Shown one piece after another: positions 42,660-54,335 of a stretch of 64,000 nucleotides of DNA. A model generated the notes under the pieces. That model was given only the letters and a program-made list of their open reading frames with translations, ran no database searches and was not told the origin of the DNA. Origin of the DNA: Okapia johnstoni. Its lineage: Eukaryota; Chordata; Mammalia; Artiodactyla; Giraffidae. Position 1 is the first letter of the stretch. Every line of letters begins with the position of its first letter. The position numbers and the translations under genes are program-made. The stretch lies in NCBI GenBank assembly GCA_024291935.2, contig CM044309.1:32884001-32948000 (forward strand), in the 5' to 3' direction.

Positions 42660-43090
42660 CAGGGAGGCACACCCAGTGAATAAGTAGGAGGGTCAGGGAA
42701 ACTTGAGGTTTGACAGTTTTTAAATAAGTTGTTAGAAGAAAAGCTAAGAGAGAGAAATGATGCTTTGAGGGGTCATAGATTTAAGAGAGGGTACTATTTA
42801 GGAAGTCAAAGGTGGAATAAAGTGGTCCACAGTCTTAGATGCAAGGAAGATCAAATAAAATCAAGGCTTGCAAAGACTCTAGTGATATTAACAATTAGGG
42901 AACCAGTTGTCACTTGGATGGAGCCATTCACACAATGGTAAGGGCAAACCAGTCTACATTGGCTGCAGAGGGTTCATGATTTAAAAGAGTGAGCTTAATT
43001 ACTAAGAGGGAAGAATCAGAGCAATAACCAAAAGGGATGCAGCACTGTGATGTGTGAATAAGAGAGAGGGTATCTCTGGAACTCAAAGGC
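42660..43090 (-). mobile_element. L2-like LINE, antisense, further segment
   Basis: GCAAGGAAGATCAAATAAAATC near 42842 and GGTAAGGGCAAACCAGTCTAC near 42935 resemble a more 5' part of the same old LINE as 41210, so one interrupted copy is likely. Confidence 0.42.
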
Positions 43091-43308
43091 AGAAATGGAG
43101 CCAGGCTTGGGGATTTAGAAGACGAGGAAGAAAACCTTAAGGCATCACTTGCTCAGGGTTTTTGCCCTCTGGATCCAAGTGATTCTTCTTCCTTGATTCA
43201 TACTTCCTCTAAATGGATGAGCTTTCACTGTTTCTTTATGCACAAAAATGCCTCACACCGGCTGGATTTCTGTGTTCCCAGCTCAAGGGACCAGCCTAGG
43301 TTGAGACC

Positions 43309-43515
43309 AATACAGGTGGTGCAGTGGTAACGAGTCTGCCTGCCAAGGCAGGAGATGCAAGAAATAGATTCAATCCCTGAGTAGGAAATATCCCCTGGAG
43401 TAGAGAATGGCAACCCACTCCAGTATTCTTGCCTGGAAAATCCCATTAACAGAGGAGCCTGGCAAGCTACAGTCTGTGGGGTCGGAAAGAGTTGGACATG
43501 ACTGAACACACACAA
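43309..43515 (+). mobile_element. Bov-tA SINE
   Basis: From ATACAGGTGGTGCAGTGGTAAC to GGACATGACTGAACACACAC. Confidence 0.92.
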
Positions 43516-44176
43516 ACAGTCTGTTTCAGTACAGCAGACAGTTGACCTTCACCTTCTCTGGGAAACTGTCTTTAATCTCTCTGCTGATAGGGATTGCTTC
43601 CTCTGACTCCTGAGATTTCACCTGTCCTTTTCTCATGTTCTTTGTCATTTTCTTGCTTATATAATGTTCATGAACGTGGCTTTCATGTACTTTATTAGCC
43701 TTTAACTCTTTTGGGGAAAAATTCAGGAAGAAATTACCTTGGAATAGGTAAAACTATCTTGAATGCCCTACACAGTAGTAGTTAAGAGTGGGTGCACAAT
43801 ACTTTGAAGAAAAGATACCAAATAACAAAATCAAGAAGAGAACGGGAATGTGTTGAGTCATTGAGGTGTCCTCCATTCTCACTAATATCTCATTTTGGAG
43901 AAATAGAAAAAGGAATTATTGTCATCTGCAGATAAAATAAGCTTATGGAACCAAGAGCTAGTTAATATTGAGTCAGACAGGCTTGAGAATGTTGCTTCTA
44001 AACTAAACTAGCTCTTTGGGGCAGAAATAAGACATCTAGTTAAGGATGTCAATTAATCTCCTTAAGGTGCCAATGAACGCAGCAATGTGATATACACTAA
44101 AGCATTTCATAGCTTGGTGTCCAACAGTACTGAGTTGTCAAGATGTTAGTTTCATTAGGAAATATATTCCCTAATG
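43516..44176. other. Unassigned stretch
   Basis: No gene or repeat recognised. Confidence 0.45.
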
Positions 44177-44386
44177 GGCTTCCCTGGTGACTCAGGTGTT
44201 AAAGAATGGTCCTGCAATGCAGGAGACCCAGGTTTGATCCCAAAGTCAGGAAGATCCCCTGAAGAAGGGAATAGCAACCCACTCCAGTATTCTTGCCTGG
44301 AGAATTTCATGGACAGAGGAGCCTCACAGGCTACAGTTCATGGGGTCGCAAAGAGTCGGACACAACTGAGTGACTAACACACACCC
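44177..44386 (+). mobile_element. Bov-tA SINE
   Basis: From GGGCTTCCCTGGTGACTCAGG to GACACAACTGAGTGACTAAC, full length. Confidence 0.94.
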
Positions 44387-44925
44387 AATGAACTAACACC
44401 TGAGAATTCATCCCAGAGGTTAGATTTGTTTACTACAATTTTCCTAAACTATACCAATTCTATAGTATAGGTTTTGGTTAGAAAAATTATAGGGTGGAAC
44501 TCAGAAAATAATTGTAGCTCTAGCATTCAATCCAGCCTCTTAATATTTCCTTTCAAAAGTGAGTTCCAAATGACTGGGTAGGAGAAAGTAGAAGAAAGAG
44601 AAAATCTATATTCAGTTTCTGAAAGCTGTGAGTGAGTGAACCAGAGCAGGGTTAGATCAGCAGTACCTCTGTTGTTTTACTGAAGTCTTTTCAATTGCTT
44701 CATCTCACACACACACACGCACACACACTCATACTCTTCAGGGAAATTAACATTTTCTGTAGGTGGGTTTTCCTTTTCACTTTCCAGCTAATGGAAACAA
44801 ATTTAGGCAGATCTTGCAAAATTTGGCGTATTTCACATAGAGTTATCTTATTGGTGTTCAAGTTGCCTTCTAGATTTGATCCTTCTGTGAGAAACAAACA
44901 TTTATAAAACCAGTTATATGTACAT
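44387..44925. other. Unassigned, with a short CA repeat
   Basis: An interrupted (CA)n run lies at 44706-44728. Otherwise nothing recognised. Confidence 0.45.
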
Positions 44926-44936
44926 ATCTCCTAGCC

Positions 44937-45159
44937 GGGCTAACTCCAGTGGCTCAGTGATAAAGAATCTGCCTGCAATGCAGGGGCTGCAGGAGACATG
45001 GGTTCAATCCCTGGGTCAGGAAGATCCCCTGGAGGGCATGGCACCCTACTCTAGTATTCTTGCCTGGAGAATCCCATGGACAGAAGAGACTGGTGGGCTA
45101 CAATCCATGGGGTCGCAAAGAGTCAGACATGATTGAAGTGACTTAGCACACACACACGC
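44937..45159 (+). mobile_element. Bov-tA SINE with exact 11-base duplication
   Basis: From GGGCTAACTCCAGTGGCTCAG to GAAGTGACTTAGCACACAC. The duplication atctcctagcc is exact at 44926-44936 and 45160-45170. An extra GGCTGCAGG segment lies in the tRNA-like head. Confidence 0.95.
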
Positions 45160-45170
45160 ATCTCCTAGCC

Positions 45171-45830
45171 CCAAATTTTTTTTAAATTTTGGAATTCTCC
45201 TATCTGGACCTTTCCCTAGAAGGGATTGTTGGCTTCGGAATCAAAACAAGCATGTCTAATTGGTGAAACAAGAGTAATATTTGAAGTAATCAGTTGTGAC
45301 AAGCCATAGGTATAATAATTTAGGCAGTTAAGATGTAGAAAAAATATTAGGTAGATAAAACAGAATACTCAGAGATACACAATTGGAGGTGCAATTTTCA
45401 AATAAAATGAGCTATTTTGCCAAATAGATTTAGAAAAGTTTTAAAGTTCCTTGAATATAAACTAGAGCCATTTTAAGAATTAACAACCTAAACCAAGATT
45501 TATAATATTAATTTTATGATAGAGAACAGTAATGAAGTCAGAAATGATTAAAAGTTATATTTTGGGGTTAGAGGAAAAGTTATACTCTGAAACTTGTTTG
45601 AATTAAAATATTTATGAAGAGTATAAAGCTTGGAATGCATAAAATTTAGCTGTAAGATATAGCTGCATATTATAAAGCATGAAATATGTAAAAACATTCA
45701 GTAAATTCCAGAAAGAAGATACAGTTGGTTTTGCTTTATTTATGAGAAGACTTTACTGTAATAAATTAGTTATTTTGAAGACATGTTATCAGTTTATGAC
45801 AAAATTGCATATGCTCTGAGACTCAGTGCA
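45171..45830. other. Unassigned AT-rich stretch
   Basis: No gene or repeat recognised. Confidence 0.45.
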
Positions 45831-46010
45831 AACTGAAAGTCACTCAGTCATATCTGACTCTTTACAACCCCATGGACTATACAGTCATGGAATTCTTCAG
45901 GCCAGAATACTAGAGTGGGCAGCCTATCCCTTCTCCAGCGGATCTTCCTGACCCAGGATTCAAGCTGGGATCTCCTGCATTGTAGGCGGATTCTTCACCA
46001 GCTGAGCAGT
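45831..46010 (-). mobile_element. Bov-tA SINE
   Basis: From AACTGAAAGTCACTCAGTC to TCTTCACCAGCTGAGCAG. The last bases of the head (GGGAAGCCC) are missing, and it abuts the L1 5' end at 46017. Confidence 0.9.
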
Positions 46011-46189
46011 TAGTTATTCGAAGGACCCTGAGTCACACCTACCTGCTGATTTTGGAGGGCCTTCTGGAGAGGCAGGAGGCAACTGGGACTGCCTCTGGAG
46101 ACATAGACCCTGGCAGCAGCCATTTTTGGAAACTCATCCTAACATAAGGACACTGGTGCTGGCAAGAACCATTTTGGAGTCCTCTCACT

Positions 46190-46390
46190 GGGCTTCCCTG
46201 GTGACTCAGATGGCAAAGAATCTGCCTTCAATGCAGGAGACCTGGGTCCAATCCCTAGATGGGGATGATCCACTGGAGCAGGGAATGGCAACCCACTCCA
46301 GTATTCTTACTTGGAGAATTCCATGGACAGAGGAGACTGGTGGGCTATTGTCCAAGGGGTCACCAAGAGTCAGACATGACTGAGTGACTC
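46190..46390 (+). mobile_element. Bov-tA SINE in the L1 5' UTR
   Basis: From GGGCTTCCCTGGTGACTCAG to GACATGACTGAGTGACTCAC. L1 5' UTR sequence (TTGGAGTCCTCTC before, CTCCAGCCTATAAGC after) is continuous without it, so it landed after the L1. Confidence 0.94.
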
Positions 46391-46422
46391 ACATACACAC
46401 ACAGACACACACACACACACTC
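46391..46422 (+). repeat. (CA)n tail of the SINE
   Basis: ATACACACACAGACACACAC and onward: a CA microsatellite grown from the 3' end of the Bov-tA. Confidence 0.85.
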
Positions 46423-46879
46423 TCCAGCCTATAAGCATTGGGGACATATCTGCCAACCTTAAGCTGTCACCACTCCTGGTACCCCCAAAGCCCCACAACC
46501 ATCTGTTTGGGTACCTGGACCCACCCACCGGTTGTACTAGCATTACCCTGGGCCCCCTCACATCCCACAGCCAGTTGCCTTGAGACCCAGCTCCACCCAT
46601 CAGTGGGCCAGGAACCAGTGGACACAAGATAGACCTGGCAGCCCCCCAGGCTATGAGCCAGCCCCACCCACTGGCGCATGTACAGTACTCAGCCCCACCA
46701 GAACAGAAGGACTCACACAGACCACACAGGGGACACTCCTAGAGCATAGAGTTCTGATGACCATAACGGAATGTGTTGCAGCCCTACAGGACGTCTCCTA
46801 TATAAGGCTACTCCTCAAAGATTGGTAAATGTAACTGACCTACCTAATATATAGAACTAAACACAGAATTAGATAAAAT

Positions 46880-47690
46880 GATATGTTGGATATGTTCCAA
46901 ACAGAGAAACAAAACAAAACCTCAGGAAACTAAATGAAGTAAAGAAAAGAAATTCACCTGATAAATGATCAGGAAGATATTCAGTGAAGCTGGGAGAAGA
47001 ATGGATGAACTTAGTGAAAACTTAAAGAAAATATAAAGTAGAGACAAACAGAGCTAAGGAATACAATAACTAAAACATAAAAGTATGCTAAAATAAATCA
47101 TTAGTATTGAGATGATACAAAGTAACACATCAGTGAACTGGACACAAAGTAGTGGAAACCACCCAAATCAAGCAGAAAAAAATAATTTTAAAAAGTGCGG
47201 AAAGTTTAAGAGACCTCTAACACAGCATCGAGTATACCAATATTCGCATTAAAGGAGTTCCAGAAGGAAATAGAGGAAGAAAGGGATGGAAAACATATTT
47301 GAAAAAATAATACCTGGAAACTTCCCTAACCTGAGGAATGAAACAGACATCCAGATCCCAGAAGCACAGAGAGTCCCAAACACTATGAAAACGAAGTTAT
47401 CCATATGAAGAGATTATAATTAAAATGGTAAAAAATAAAATAAAGAGAGAATAGTAAAACCAGCAAGGAAAAAGCAACAAGTTACATACAAGTGAACTTC
47501 TCTTTCCACGGAAACTTTTCAGACCAAAAGAAATTGGCAAGATACATTTAAAGTGATGAAAGAAAAAAACTACATCCAAGAATACTCTACCTGGCAAAGC
47601 TATCATTCAGATCTGAAAGAAGAGTTTTACAGACAAGTGAAAACTAAGATTTCAATACCACCAAAACAGCTTTATAGGAAACACTAGAGG
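46880..47690 (+). pseudogene. L1 ORF1 remnant
   Basis: Corresponds to the L1 RNA-binding chaperone gene (ORF1p). Coiled-coil-side landmarks GAGAAGAATGGATGAAC near 46999 and the conserved C-terminal segment AAAGTGATGAAAGAAAAAA and CCAAGAATACTCTACCTGGC (47551-47600, the PRILYPAKL-type end) are readable. Many stops and small deletions, so no protein can be made. Confidence 0.75.
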
Positions 47691-47829
47691 GACTTATCCA
47701 ATCAAAAAAGAAAAGACTATAACTAGAAATATGAGAATTACAAAGGAAAAATCTCACCATTCAAGGCAAATACATGATAAATGTAGCAGGTTAACTACTT
47801 ATATATCTGGTAGAAAGGTTAGAAGATAA

Positions 47830-50507
47830 AAGTAGCAAAATCATCTATATCATATATATGAGCAACCTAATCTTATACCTAAAGGAACTAGAAATAGAAG
47901 AACAAAGAAAATCCAAACTTAGGAGAAACAAATCATAAATATAAGAGTAGAAAAAATTAAAATAGACACTAAAAGAAAAATATAGTAGAAAAGATTTAGA
48001 ACACTAAGAGCCAGTTCTTTGAAAAAGTAAACAAAATTGATAAACCTTTAGCCAGACCCATCAAGAGAAAAAGAGAAAGCTTGAATAAATAAAATCAGAA
48101 ATGAAAGGGCAGTTACAACTGGTACAACAGAAATGTTAATACAAAGGATCATAAGACATTGCAATAAACAATTATATGCCATTAAATGGGCAACCTAGAG
48201 GAAATGGATAACTTCCTGGAAACAGTTTCCCAAGACAGAACTAGAAAGAAACAAAAATATAACAGACAAATTATCAGTAATGGAATTGAATCAGTAATAA
48301 GAAAAATTCTGAGCAAACAAAACCTCGGAAACAGATGACTTTAAGAGCAAATTCCACAAAACATTTAAAGAAGAGTTAACATATATTCATCTCAAACTAT
48401 GGCAAAAATTTTTAAAGAAAGAGATGGTCCAATTCATCCCATGAGGCTAGCATTACTCTGATACCAAAACCAGACAAAGATACCACAAAGAGGGAAAATT
48501 GCAGACCAACACCACTGAAGAACACAGATGCAAAAATTCTCAGCAAAACATTTACAAACCAAATTCAGGACTACTTTAAAAGGATCATACATCATGATCC
48601 AGTGAGATTTTCCCAGGGATTAATGTATGATTCAATATATAAAAATCAATCAATGTGGCACACCATCTTAAAGTGAAGAATAAAAATATAATTATCTCAC
48701 TAGATGCAGAAATAGCTTTTAACAAAAATCAACATCATTTACTATAAAAATTTTCAGTAAAGAGGGTATTGAGGGAATATATCTCAACATAATAAAGGCC
48801 ATATATGATAAACCCACAGCCAACATTATACTCAATGCTGAAAAGCTAAAAGTATTTCCTAAGATCAGGAACAAAACAAGTATGCTCACTCTCAGCACTT
48901 CTATTCAACCGAGTATTGAAAATCTTAGCCACAGCAATCAGATAAGAAAAGGAGAATTAAAAGAATCCAAACTGGAAAGAAGTAAAACTGTCACTGTTTG
49001 CAAAGGACATGATACTATATATAGAAAATCCTAAAGATGCCTCCCAAAACTTTTAAAACTAATAAATGAATTCTATGAAATTGCAAATACAAAATTAATA
49101 TACAAAAATCTGTTGCATTTCTATACACTAACAGCAGGCTATCAGAAAGAGAAATTAAGAAAATAATCCCATTTATAATTGTATTCAAAAGAATAAAAGA
49201 CCAAGGAATAAATCTAACCAATACTATAAGTTACTGATGAAAGAAATTAGAGGCAACACAAACAAATGGTAAGATACACCTTGCTTATAAATTGAAAGAA
49301 TTAGTCTTATTAAAATGGCTGTACTCTCCAAGGCAATCTAAAGATTAAATGCAATCTCTATCAAAATATCAATGTATTAAAAAAAAACTAGAACAAATAA
49401 TTCTAAAATTAATTCAGAAACACCAAAGACTTTGAATAGCCAAAGAAGTCTTGGAAATAAGAAGAAAGCTTAGGGTATTATGCGCCTTGATTTCAAACTA
49501 CACTGCAAAGCTACAGTAATCAAAGAAGAATGGCAGGGACACAAAAACAGATACATAGATCAATGGAACAGAATATACAGTCCAAAAATGAACCCACACA
49601 TTTAAGGTCAATTAATCTATGACAATGGAGGCAAGAAAATACAATGGGGAAAAAGTAATCCTTTCAATAAAAGGTGCTGGACAGCCACATACAAAGGGAT
49701 CAGATGGACCACTCTTCTCACATTATACACAAGAATAAACTCAAAATGAATTAATGATCTAAATGTAAGACCTGAAACCATAAAATCCCTGGAAGAAAAA
49801 ATATAAAGGCAGTACATTCTTTGACACAGGTTTTAGCAATATTTTTTTTGCATATGTCTCCTCAAGCAAAGCAGAAAAAAAAAGACTAAATCAAACTGAA
49901 AAGATTTTGTACAGCAAATGAAACTATCAATAAAATGAAAAGGCAGCCTACAAAATGGCAGATATTTACAAATGATATATTTGATAAGGGGTTAATACCT
50001 AAAATATACAAATAACTCATACTACCCAACATCAGAAACCAAACAGCACAATTAAAAAGTGGGCAGAGAAGCTGAGCAGACATTTTTCCAAAGAAGACAT
50101 AGAGATAACCAACAGGTACATCAAAGAAAGCTCAATGCCATCAATCATCAAGGAAATGCAAATCAGAACCACTGAGACACCATCTCACCAGTGTCTGAAT
50201 GGCTTCATCAAAAAGACATCAAATAGCAAGACAAAGGTTGTGGAGAAAAGAGAACCCTCTTGTGCTGTTTGTGGGATAGTAAATTGGTGGAGCTGTTACA
50301 GAAAATAACATGGATGTTCCTCAAAAAAATACTGAAGAACTATCATATGATCCAGTGATTTCACTTCCGGATATTTATATAAAGAAAACAAAAACACTAA
50401 GTCAAAAAACTAAGGACTTCAATGTTCATTGCAGCATTCTTTACAACAGCCAGGGAATAGACGCAACCTAAGTGTCCATTAATAGAGAAATTGATGAAGC
50501 AGATGTG

Positions 50508-50562
<55 letters not shown>

Positions 50563-50690
50563 ATAGAATAGTACTCAGTCATTAAGCAAAATGAAATCCT
50601 TCCATTTGTGGCAACGCGGATAGATCGAGAAGGCATTATGCTAAGTGAAGTGTTAGACATAGAAAGATGTAAACCACATAATTTCACTTA
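47830..50690 (+). pseudogene. L1 ORF2 remnant (endonuclease largely lost, reverse transcriptase decayed)
   Basis: Most of the endonuclease region is missing; matching starts near AGAAATAGAAGAACAAAG (47890). The reverse-transcriptase region is colinear: AAACCAGACAAAGATACC (48468), ATAAAGGCCATATATGATAAACC (48793), and the catalytic box at 48997-49008. There the usual FADD reads as TTT GCA AAG GAC (FAKD), so the first catalytic aspartate is gone. C-terminal landmarks continue to CATTATGCTAAGTGAAG (50633). Numerous stops and frameshifts elsewhere. ORF2p would normally nick target DNA and copy L1 RNA; this copy cannot. Confidence 0.8.
50509..50562. repeat. Perfect palindromic microsatellite (TG)4(TA)19(CA)4
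   Basis: 54 bases that equal their own reverse complement. It sits where L1 normally has a short TATATATA stretch in ORF2 (between GATGTGGT and AATAGAATAGTAC), so it expanded from L1 sequence. Prone to cruciform formation, slippage and sequencing error. Confidence 0.93.
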
Positions 50691-51030
50691 TATACAGAAT
50701 CTGAAATACTAAACAAACAAATAGAGCAAAAACAGACTCATAGATACAGAGAACAAACAGATGATTGCCAGAAGGCAGGGAATTGGGAAGGAAGACAAAA
50801 TACATGAAGGAGATTAAGATATAAATCTAGAGTTATATAATAAATAAGTCACAAGGATGTAATATATAGCGTAAGGGAAATGTTCTCTAATATTATAATA
50901 CTTTATTTGGGGACAATGATTACTATTAATAGGTTTATTGTGGTGATTATTTTTATTTCATAATATATGCAGAAGTAATACTATTATATATTGTACATCA
51001 ACTGTATTTCAATAAAAAATAACATACCAG

Positions 51031-51570
51031 AGAGAAAACAAAAACATGTGACTTTTTTCCCAATTCTATCACAATATTTATTTTCTTGACTTTCTATATT
51101 CCAGTTAAGTCCATTTAAGCAATGTATAGTTTATTCAAAATTAAAATTTCATTAATATTTCAATGTTATTATTATCAAAGTTTTATTTGTCTATATCCAA
51201 GCTAGTCACATAATCCTTTTACTTTTATAGAGAAACAAATTATGAATTTATTTATTAATTTTGACAGTTTGTGGTTTTATTAATTTTATTAATAAAATAA
51301 TAAATTAGTTTTATTAATTTTTTATTATTACTTAACTTTCTCAATGCTTCTTAAATTTAAATTCTTAAACTGATTTGAGAGCTAACCCGAGTGTTTCCTA
51401 AACCACTCAGGAGAGCATTACTCTGAGATGTTAAGTGTAACATGAAAACAGTTTTCGGTGATCAAATAGTAGGGGAAGCAATGAACACTGTATTTCCTCT
51501 TAAGAGTTTTACAGTGCTCATTATCATGTTAAAGACGCCGAGGAATTCTCAAGTTAAGAAACGCAGAGCG
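51031..51570. other. Unassigned AT-rich stretch
   Basis: Repeated TTTTATTAATTTTATTAAT-like units at 51270-51330; otherwise nothing recognised. Confidence 0.45.
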
Positions 51571-51868
51571 GACTTCCCTGGTGGTACAGTAGATGGGAAT
51601 TGCCTCCCAGTGTAGGAGATCCAAGGTTCAATCCCTGGTCTGTGTAGATTCCACAAGCCGTGGAGCAACTAGGCCGCAAGCTATGACTGCTGAGCCTGTG
51701 TGCTGCAGCTACTGCAGTCCCTGGGCCTAGAGCCCATGCTCCCCAACAAGAGAACCCACTGCGATGAGAGGCCCATGCACCCAAACCAAGAGCAGCCCTC
51801 TTTTGCTGCAACTGGAGAGTGCCCGCATGCAGCAACAAAGACCCAGCACAAAGAAAAATAAATAAAAG
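51571..51868 (+). mobile_element. CHR-2-type SINE, long form
   Basis: Starts GACTTCCCTGGTGGTACAG, has GTTCAATCCCTGGTCTG, then the long CHR body (GGAGCAACTAGGCCGCAAGC, GAGAACCCACTGCGATGAG) and ends AAATAAATAAAAGTT. About 300 bases; the two CHR-2 copies at 8713 and 11968 are shorter. Confidence 0.88.
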
Positions 51869-51929
51869 TTAAAGAGATATATAGTTTTTAACAGAGCCTT
51901 TTCCAAATAATTTTTACCACAGAAACACT

Positions 51930-52045
51930 TTCTATAGTATAGTGTACTGTAGTATAGTGAAGAATAGAAAATTACAGTGTAGTGTAGTATGTATAAACTT
52001 TCCATAGTTTAGTACAGTTTCTGTAGTATAGTATACTTTCTATTT
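51930..52045. repeat. Degenerate tandem repeat built on TAGTATAGT
   Basis: Variants of ACTTTCTATAGTATAGT and GTACTGTAGTATAGT recur about seven times over 115 bases. Minisatellite-like, not a family I know; ends at a Bov-tA stub. Confidence 0.7.
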
Positions 52046-52098
52046 GTTGTTGTTTAATCACCAAGTCGTGTCCAGCTCTAACATTTTGTGACATGGTA
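52046..52098 (-). mobile_element. Bov-tA SINE stub (3' end only)
   Basis: GTTGTTGTTTAATCACCAAG then TCGTGTCCAGCTC and TTTGTGACATGG: only the last 50 bases of a Bov-tA. Confidence 0.75.
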
Positions 52099-53389
52099 AT
52101 GTTCAGGACACCAGTTTGGGAAATTCTAGCCTTAGGTCTTTTAATAAGGGCATTTAATTTTAAGTTGATTATTACAACTAATAGCTTTCATACTACTCTT
52201 TTAGTCTAATTCTGTGCCATTGGCTACTTTAAAGCTTTTAAGAACATACTTAACCAAATTCTTCACATTATCAAATCTAAGAATAAATTTCCCCCCATTC
52301 CACTCCTCCCTCCCTATATTTGAAGTTTTAATATGTGAAATATATGACTCTAGACCAATTTCTTTTTTCAATAAATTGTTCTATATGACTCATCTTCTAC
52401 TTTAATGGTTTTTACTATTTTGTACTTGTACATATCTTTTTGCTTGCTTGAATGAGGAATGAACATTTTGTAAATTGCTCCTAGGAAGAAAATCTACAGC
52501 CAATAATAAAGAAGCTAAATCACACTTGTGAAAGTTTGGGGAATCCAGAGAGATAATCAGAGAATGGAGCTTAGACTTTGTTGAAATACCTCTACTCAGT
52601 TGCCAGACTGTTAGTACTAAGGATTGAGATGAGGAAAACGCTGGAACTCCTCAGTAGTTGTGGCTGGGGGCAGGGTGGGGGTGGGGGAGCACGGTGTAGG
52701 GATTGACCACTCAAATGGCACTTAGCTTTACCTCTTAACATGAAGTAGGAGCAAAGGGCTATCTCCCCATCCACAACACATGAAGACTCGGCAGCCAGTA
52801 TTTACTCTAAATACAGAAGCCACACTTAGAAATTGCAGTTAGGAGTGCATACTGTTAATTCATTACCTACTGAAACTCAATCCAAATGCTGCTGATATTT
52901 CAAGGTAAGCCACTCACCCCTCACTGTTTTCCAAGATTCAAAAAAATGTCTGCATTCTCAGATAAAGTTCTGTCAAGGCTCACCTCCATAGAGAGGAAGA
53001 TGGAGCTATTCCAAAAGGAATAACCAAACTGCCCTGTGCCCAGGCTGATGCTTCCAAGTTCTTGAAGAAAGATTCTTTGCTCTATCCAGATAGTTTCCTT
53101 TATGGAGGGAGACTTAACTTGTGCTGGGGAGCCTGCCTCAGGACAGAGACCCACCATAGCTAAGTTTAGGACTATATGTCATCATGGCTCATGGAGGAAA
53201 TTTGGGAGAAAATTTTCTTTCCCAGTTTGTGAAGACTTCCTAGGGGAAAAATAGGACAAGATAACTTGTTCACATATTAATTTTTAAATTAATACACTTT
53301 ACTTTTTATATTAGAAATTTTCGGTTTCTTATGTTGAATTTGCTTTATGATGATCTGACAATAAGCTATGATTAAGTCTAAGGAGCCTA
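52099..53389. other. Unassigned stretch
   Basis: About 1.3 kb with no gene or named repeat; it contains the G-quadruplex motif at 52666. Confidence 0.45.
52666..52687 (+). other. G-quadruplex motif
   Basis: Four G runs of 5, 3, 5 and 5 bases separated by loops of 2, 1 and 1 bases. It fits the canonical G3+N1-7 rule with very short loops, which favour a stable parallel quadruplex. No gene start is visible nearby. Confidence 0.8.
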
Positions 53390-53445
53390 ACCCAGAGCTT
53401 GCATACACAAAGACCTCAATAAATACTGACTGGTTTTATAGACTT
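53390..53445 (+). mobile_element. L2 or MIR tail relic
   Basis: CCCAGAGCTTGCATACACAAAG and CCTCAATAAATACTGACTGG resemble the shared L2/MIR 3' end. Too short to separate. Confidence 0.45.
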
Positions 53446-53929
53446 TCTCAAAGGCAACTTTTAAAGAATTAATTGTGAAAAGTTTGATGTCAACCTTACA
53501 TGTGAAACTTTGTTATCTCTGGGATTTGTGATCTGCAAGACTTAAGTTTTGCTCCACAGGGATATGATTAACCATCAAGTTCTATTAGGAGCTTGTACCA
53601 AATTAGTCTATTATATCTAAATGGAGGCCTGATTTGGCACTTGCATATCGAATACCACTCTTCTCTTGACATCATGTCAATATAGACCTTCCTGTATGCT
53701 TTCCTTAACTCAATTAGGCCCTGGGCTGACATTAGCATAATTGACCTAGAAATTATAGATAATAGAAGCAATGAAAGGTTTTAACAGGTTAGACAGTATT
53801 ATTTAGTCTTCTTCCACAGTGCCCTTTTTATTACTGCTATTTCACTCTCTTTATTCTATTTACCTCCCCTTGTTGAAATAGTGAGGCCTAAGAGACTGCT
53901 GTGAAGCCCCCTTTTCCTCAAAGACAAAC
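53446..53929. other. Unassigned stretch
   Basis: No gene or repeat recognised. Confidence 0.45.
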
Positions 53930-54100
53930 CTTCTTAAGATGTCATCAGTCCTCACAACAAACTTCAAGGTCAGTTCCTTACTAACTTAATGTTGCGAAGA
54001 GAAATAGGAGACTCTAGGTTAAATGCCCTTCCCAGACTAATCAGGAGCACAACTGTGGTCAGAACTCTTGTTCTCTGGCTCCCAGCTAAATCAGCTAGAA
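53930..54100 (-). mobile_element. Probable MIR relic
   Basis: GTCCTCACAACAAACTTCAAG, AAATGCCCTTCCCAGACTAAT and GTCAGAACTCTTGTTCTCTGG fit an antisense MIR of below-average quality. Confidence 0.45.
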
Positions 54101-54189
54101 AAACAGTGCATTCCCCCGCCACACCCTGGCTGGGACTGCTACCAGGACCACTCAAAAGGTGTAATATAGTGTTCTAATTGTGGGCCTGT

Positions 54190-54335
54190 ATTTTAACTAT
54201 AAAAAATGTGAAACCACACTCCTTCTCAGGTGGGACCTGAACCCAGATGCAGCTCAGACTGGGACTTGAACTCATGATCTCTGTCTTAGGAGAGGACTCA
54301 GTCCCACTGTCTTTTAACTGAAACTGCTCACCTGG
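54190..54335 (-). mobile_element. Leader-like sequence next to the ERV LTR
   Basis: On the minus strand, directly after the LTR, come two related motifs, GAGTTCAAGTCCCAGTCTGAG and GGGTTCAGGTCCCACCTGAG, which resemble tRNA T-arm sequence. This could be the start of the retroviral leader or part of the LTR family's flank. I cannot show a standard primer-binding site. Confidence 0.4.

Larger units (their letters stand above)
46017..51030 (+). mobile_element. L1 LINE, nearly full-length but decayed
   Basis: About 5 kb in sense orientation. Order: 5' UTR (ACCCTGAGTCACACCTACC near 46026; CCTTAAGCTGTCACCACTCC near 46458), ORF1 remnant, ORF2 remnant, 3' UTR ending in CAATAAAAAATAA near 51012. About 4.8 kb remains without the SINE, against 6-7 kb for an intact L1, so internal parts are lost, mainly between ORF1 and the polymerase region. 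Both ORFs are full of stops. The 5' UTR type is that of the laurasiatherian L1 lineage, judged from memory. A Bov-tA with a CA tail sits in the 5' UTR. Confidence 0.88.
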
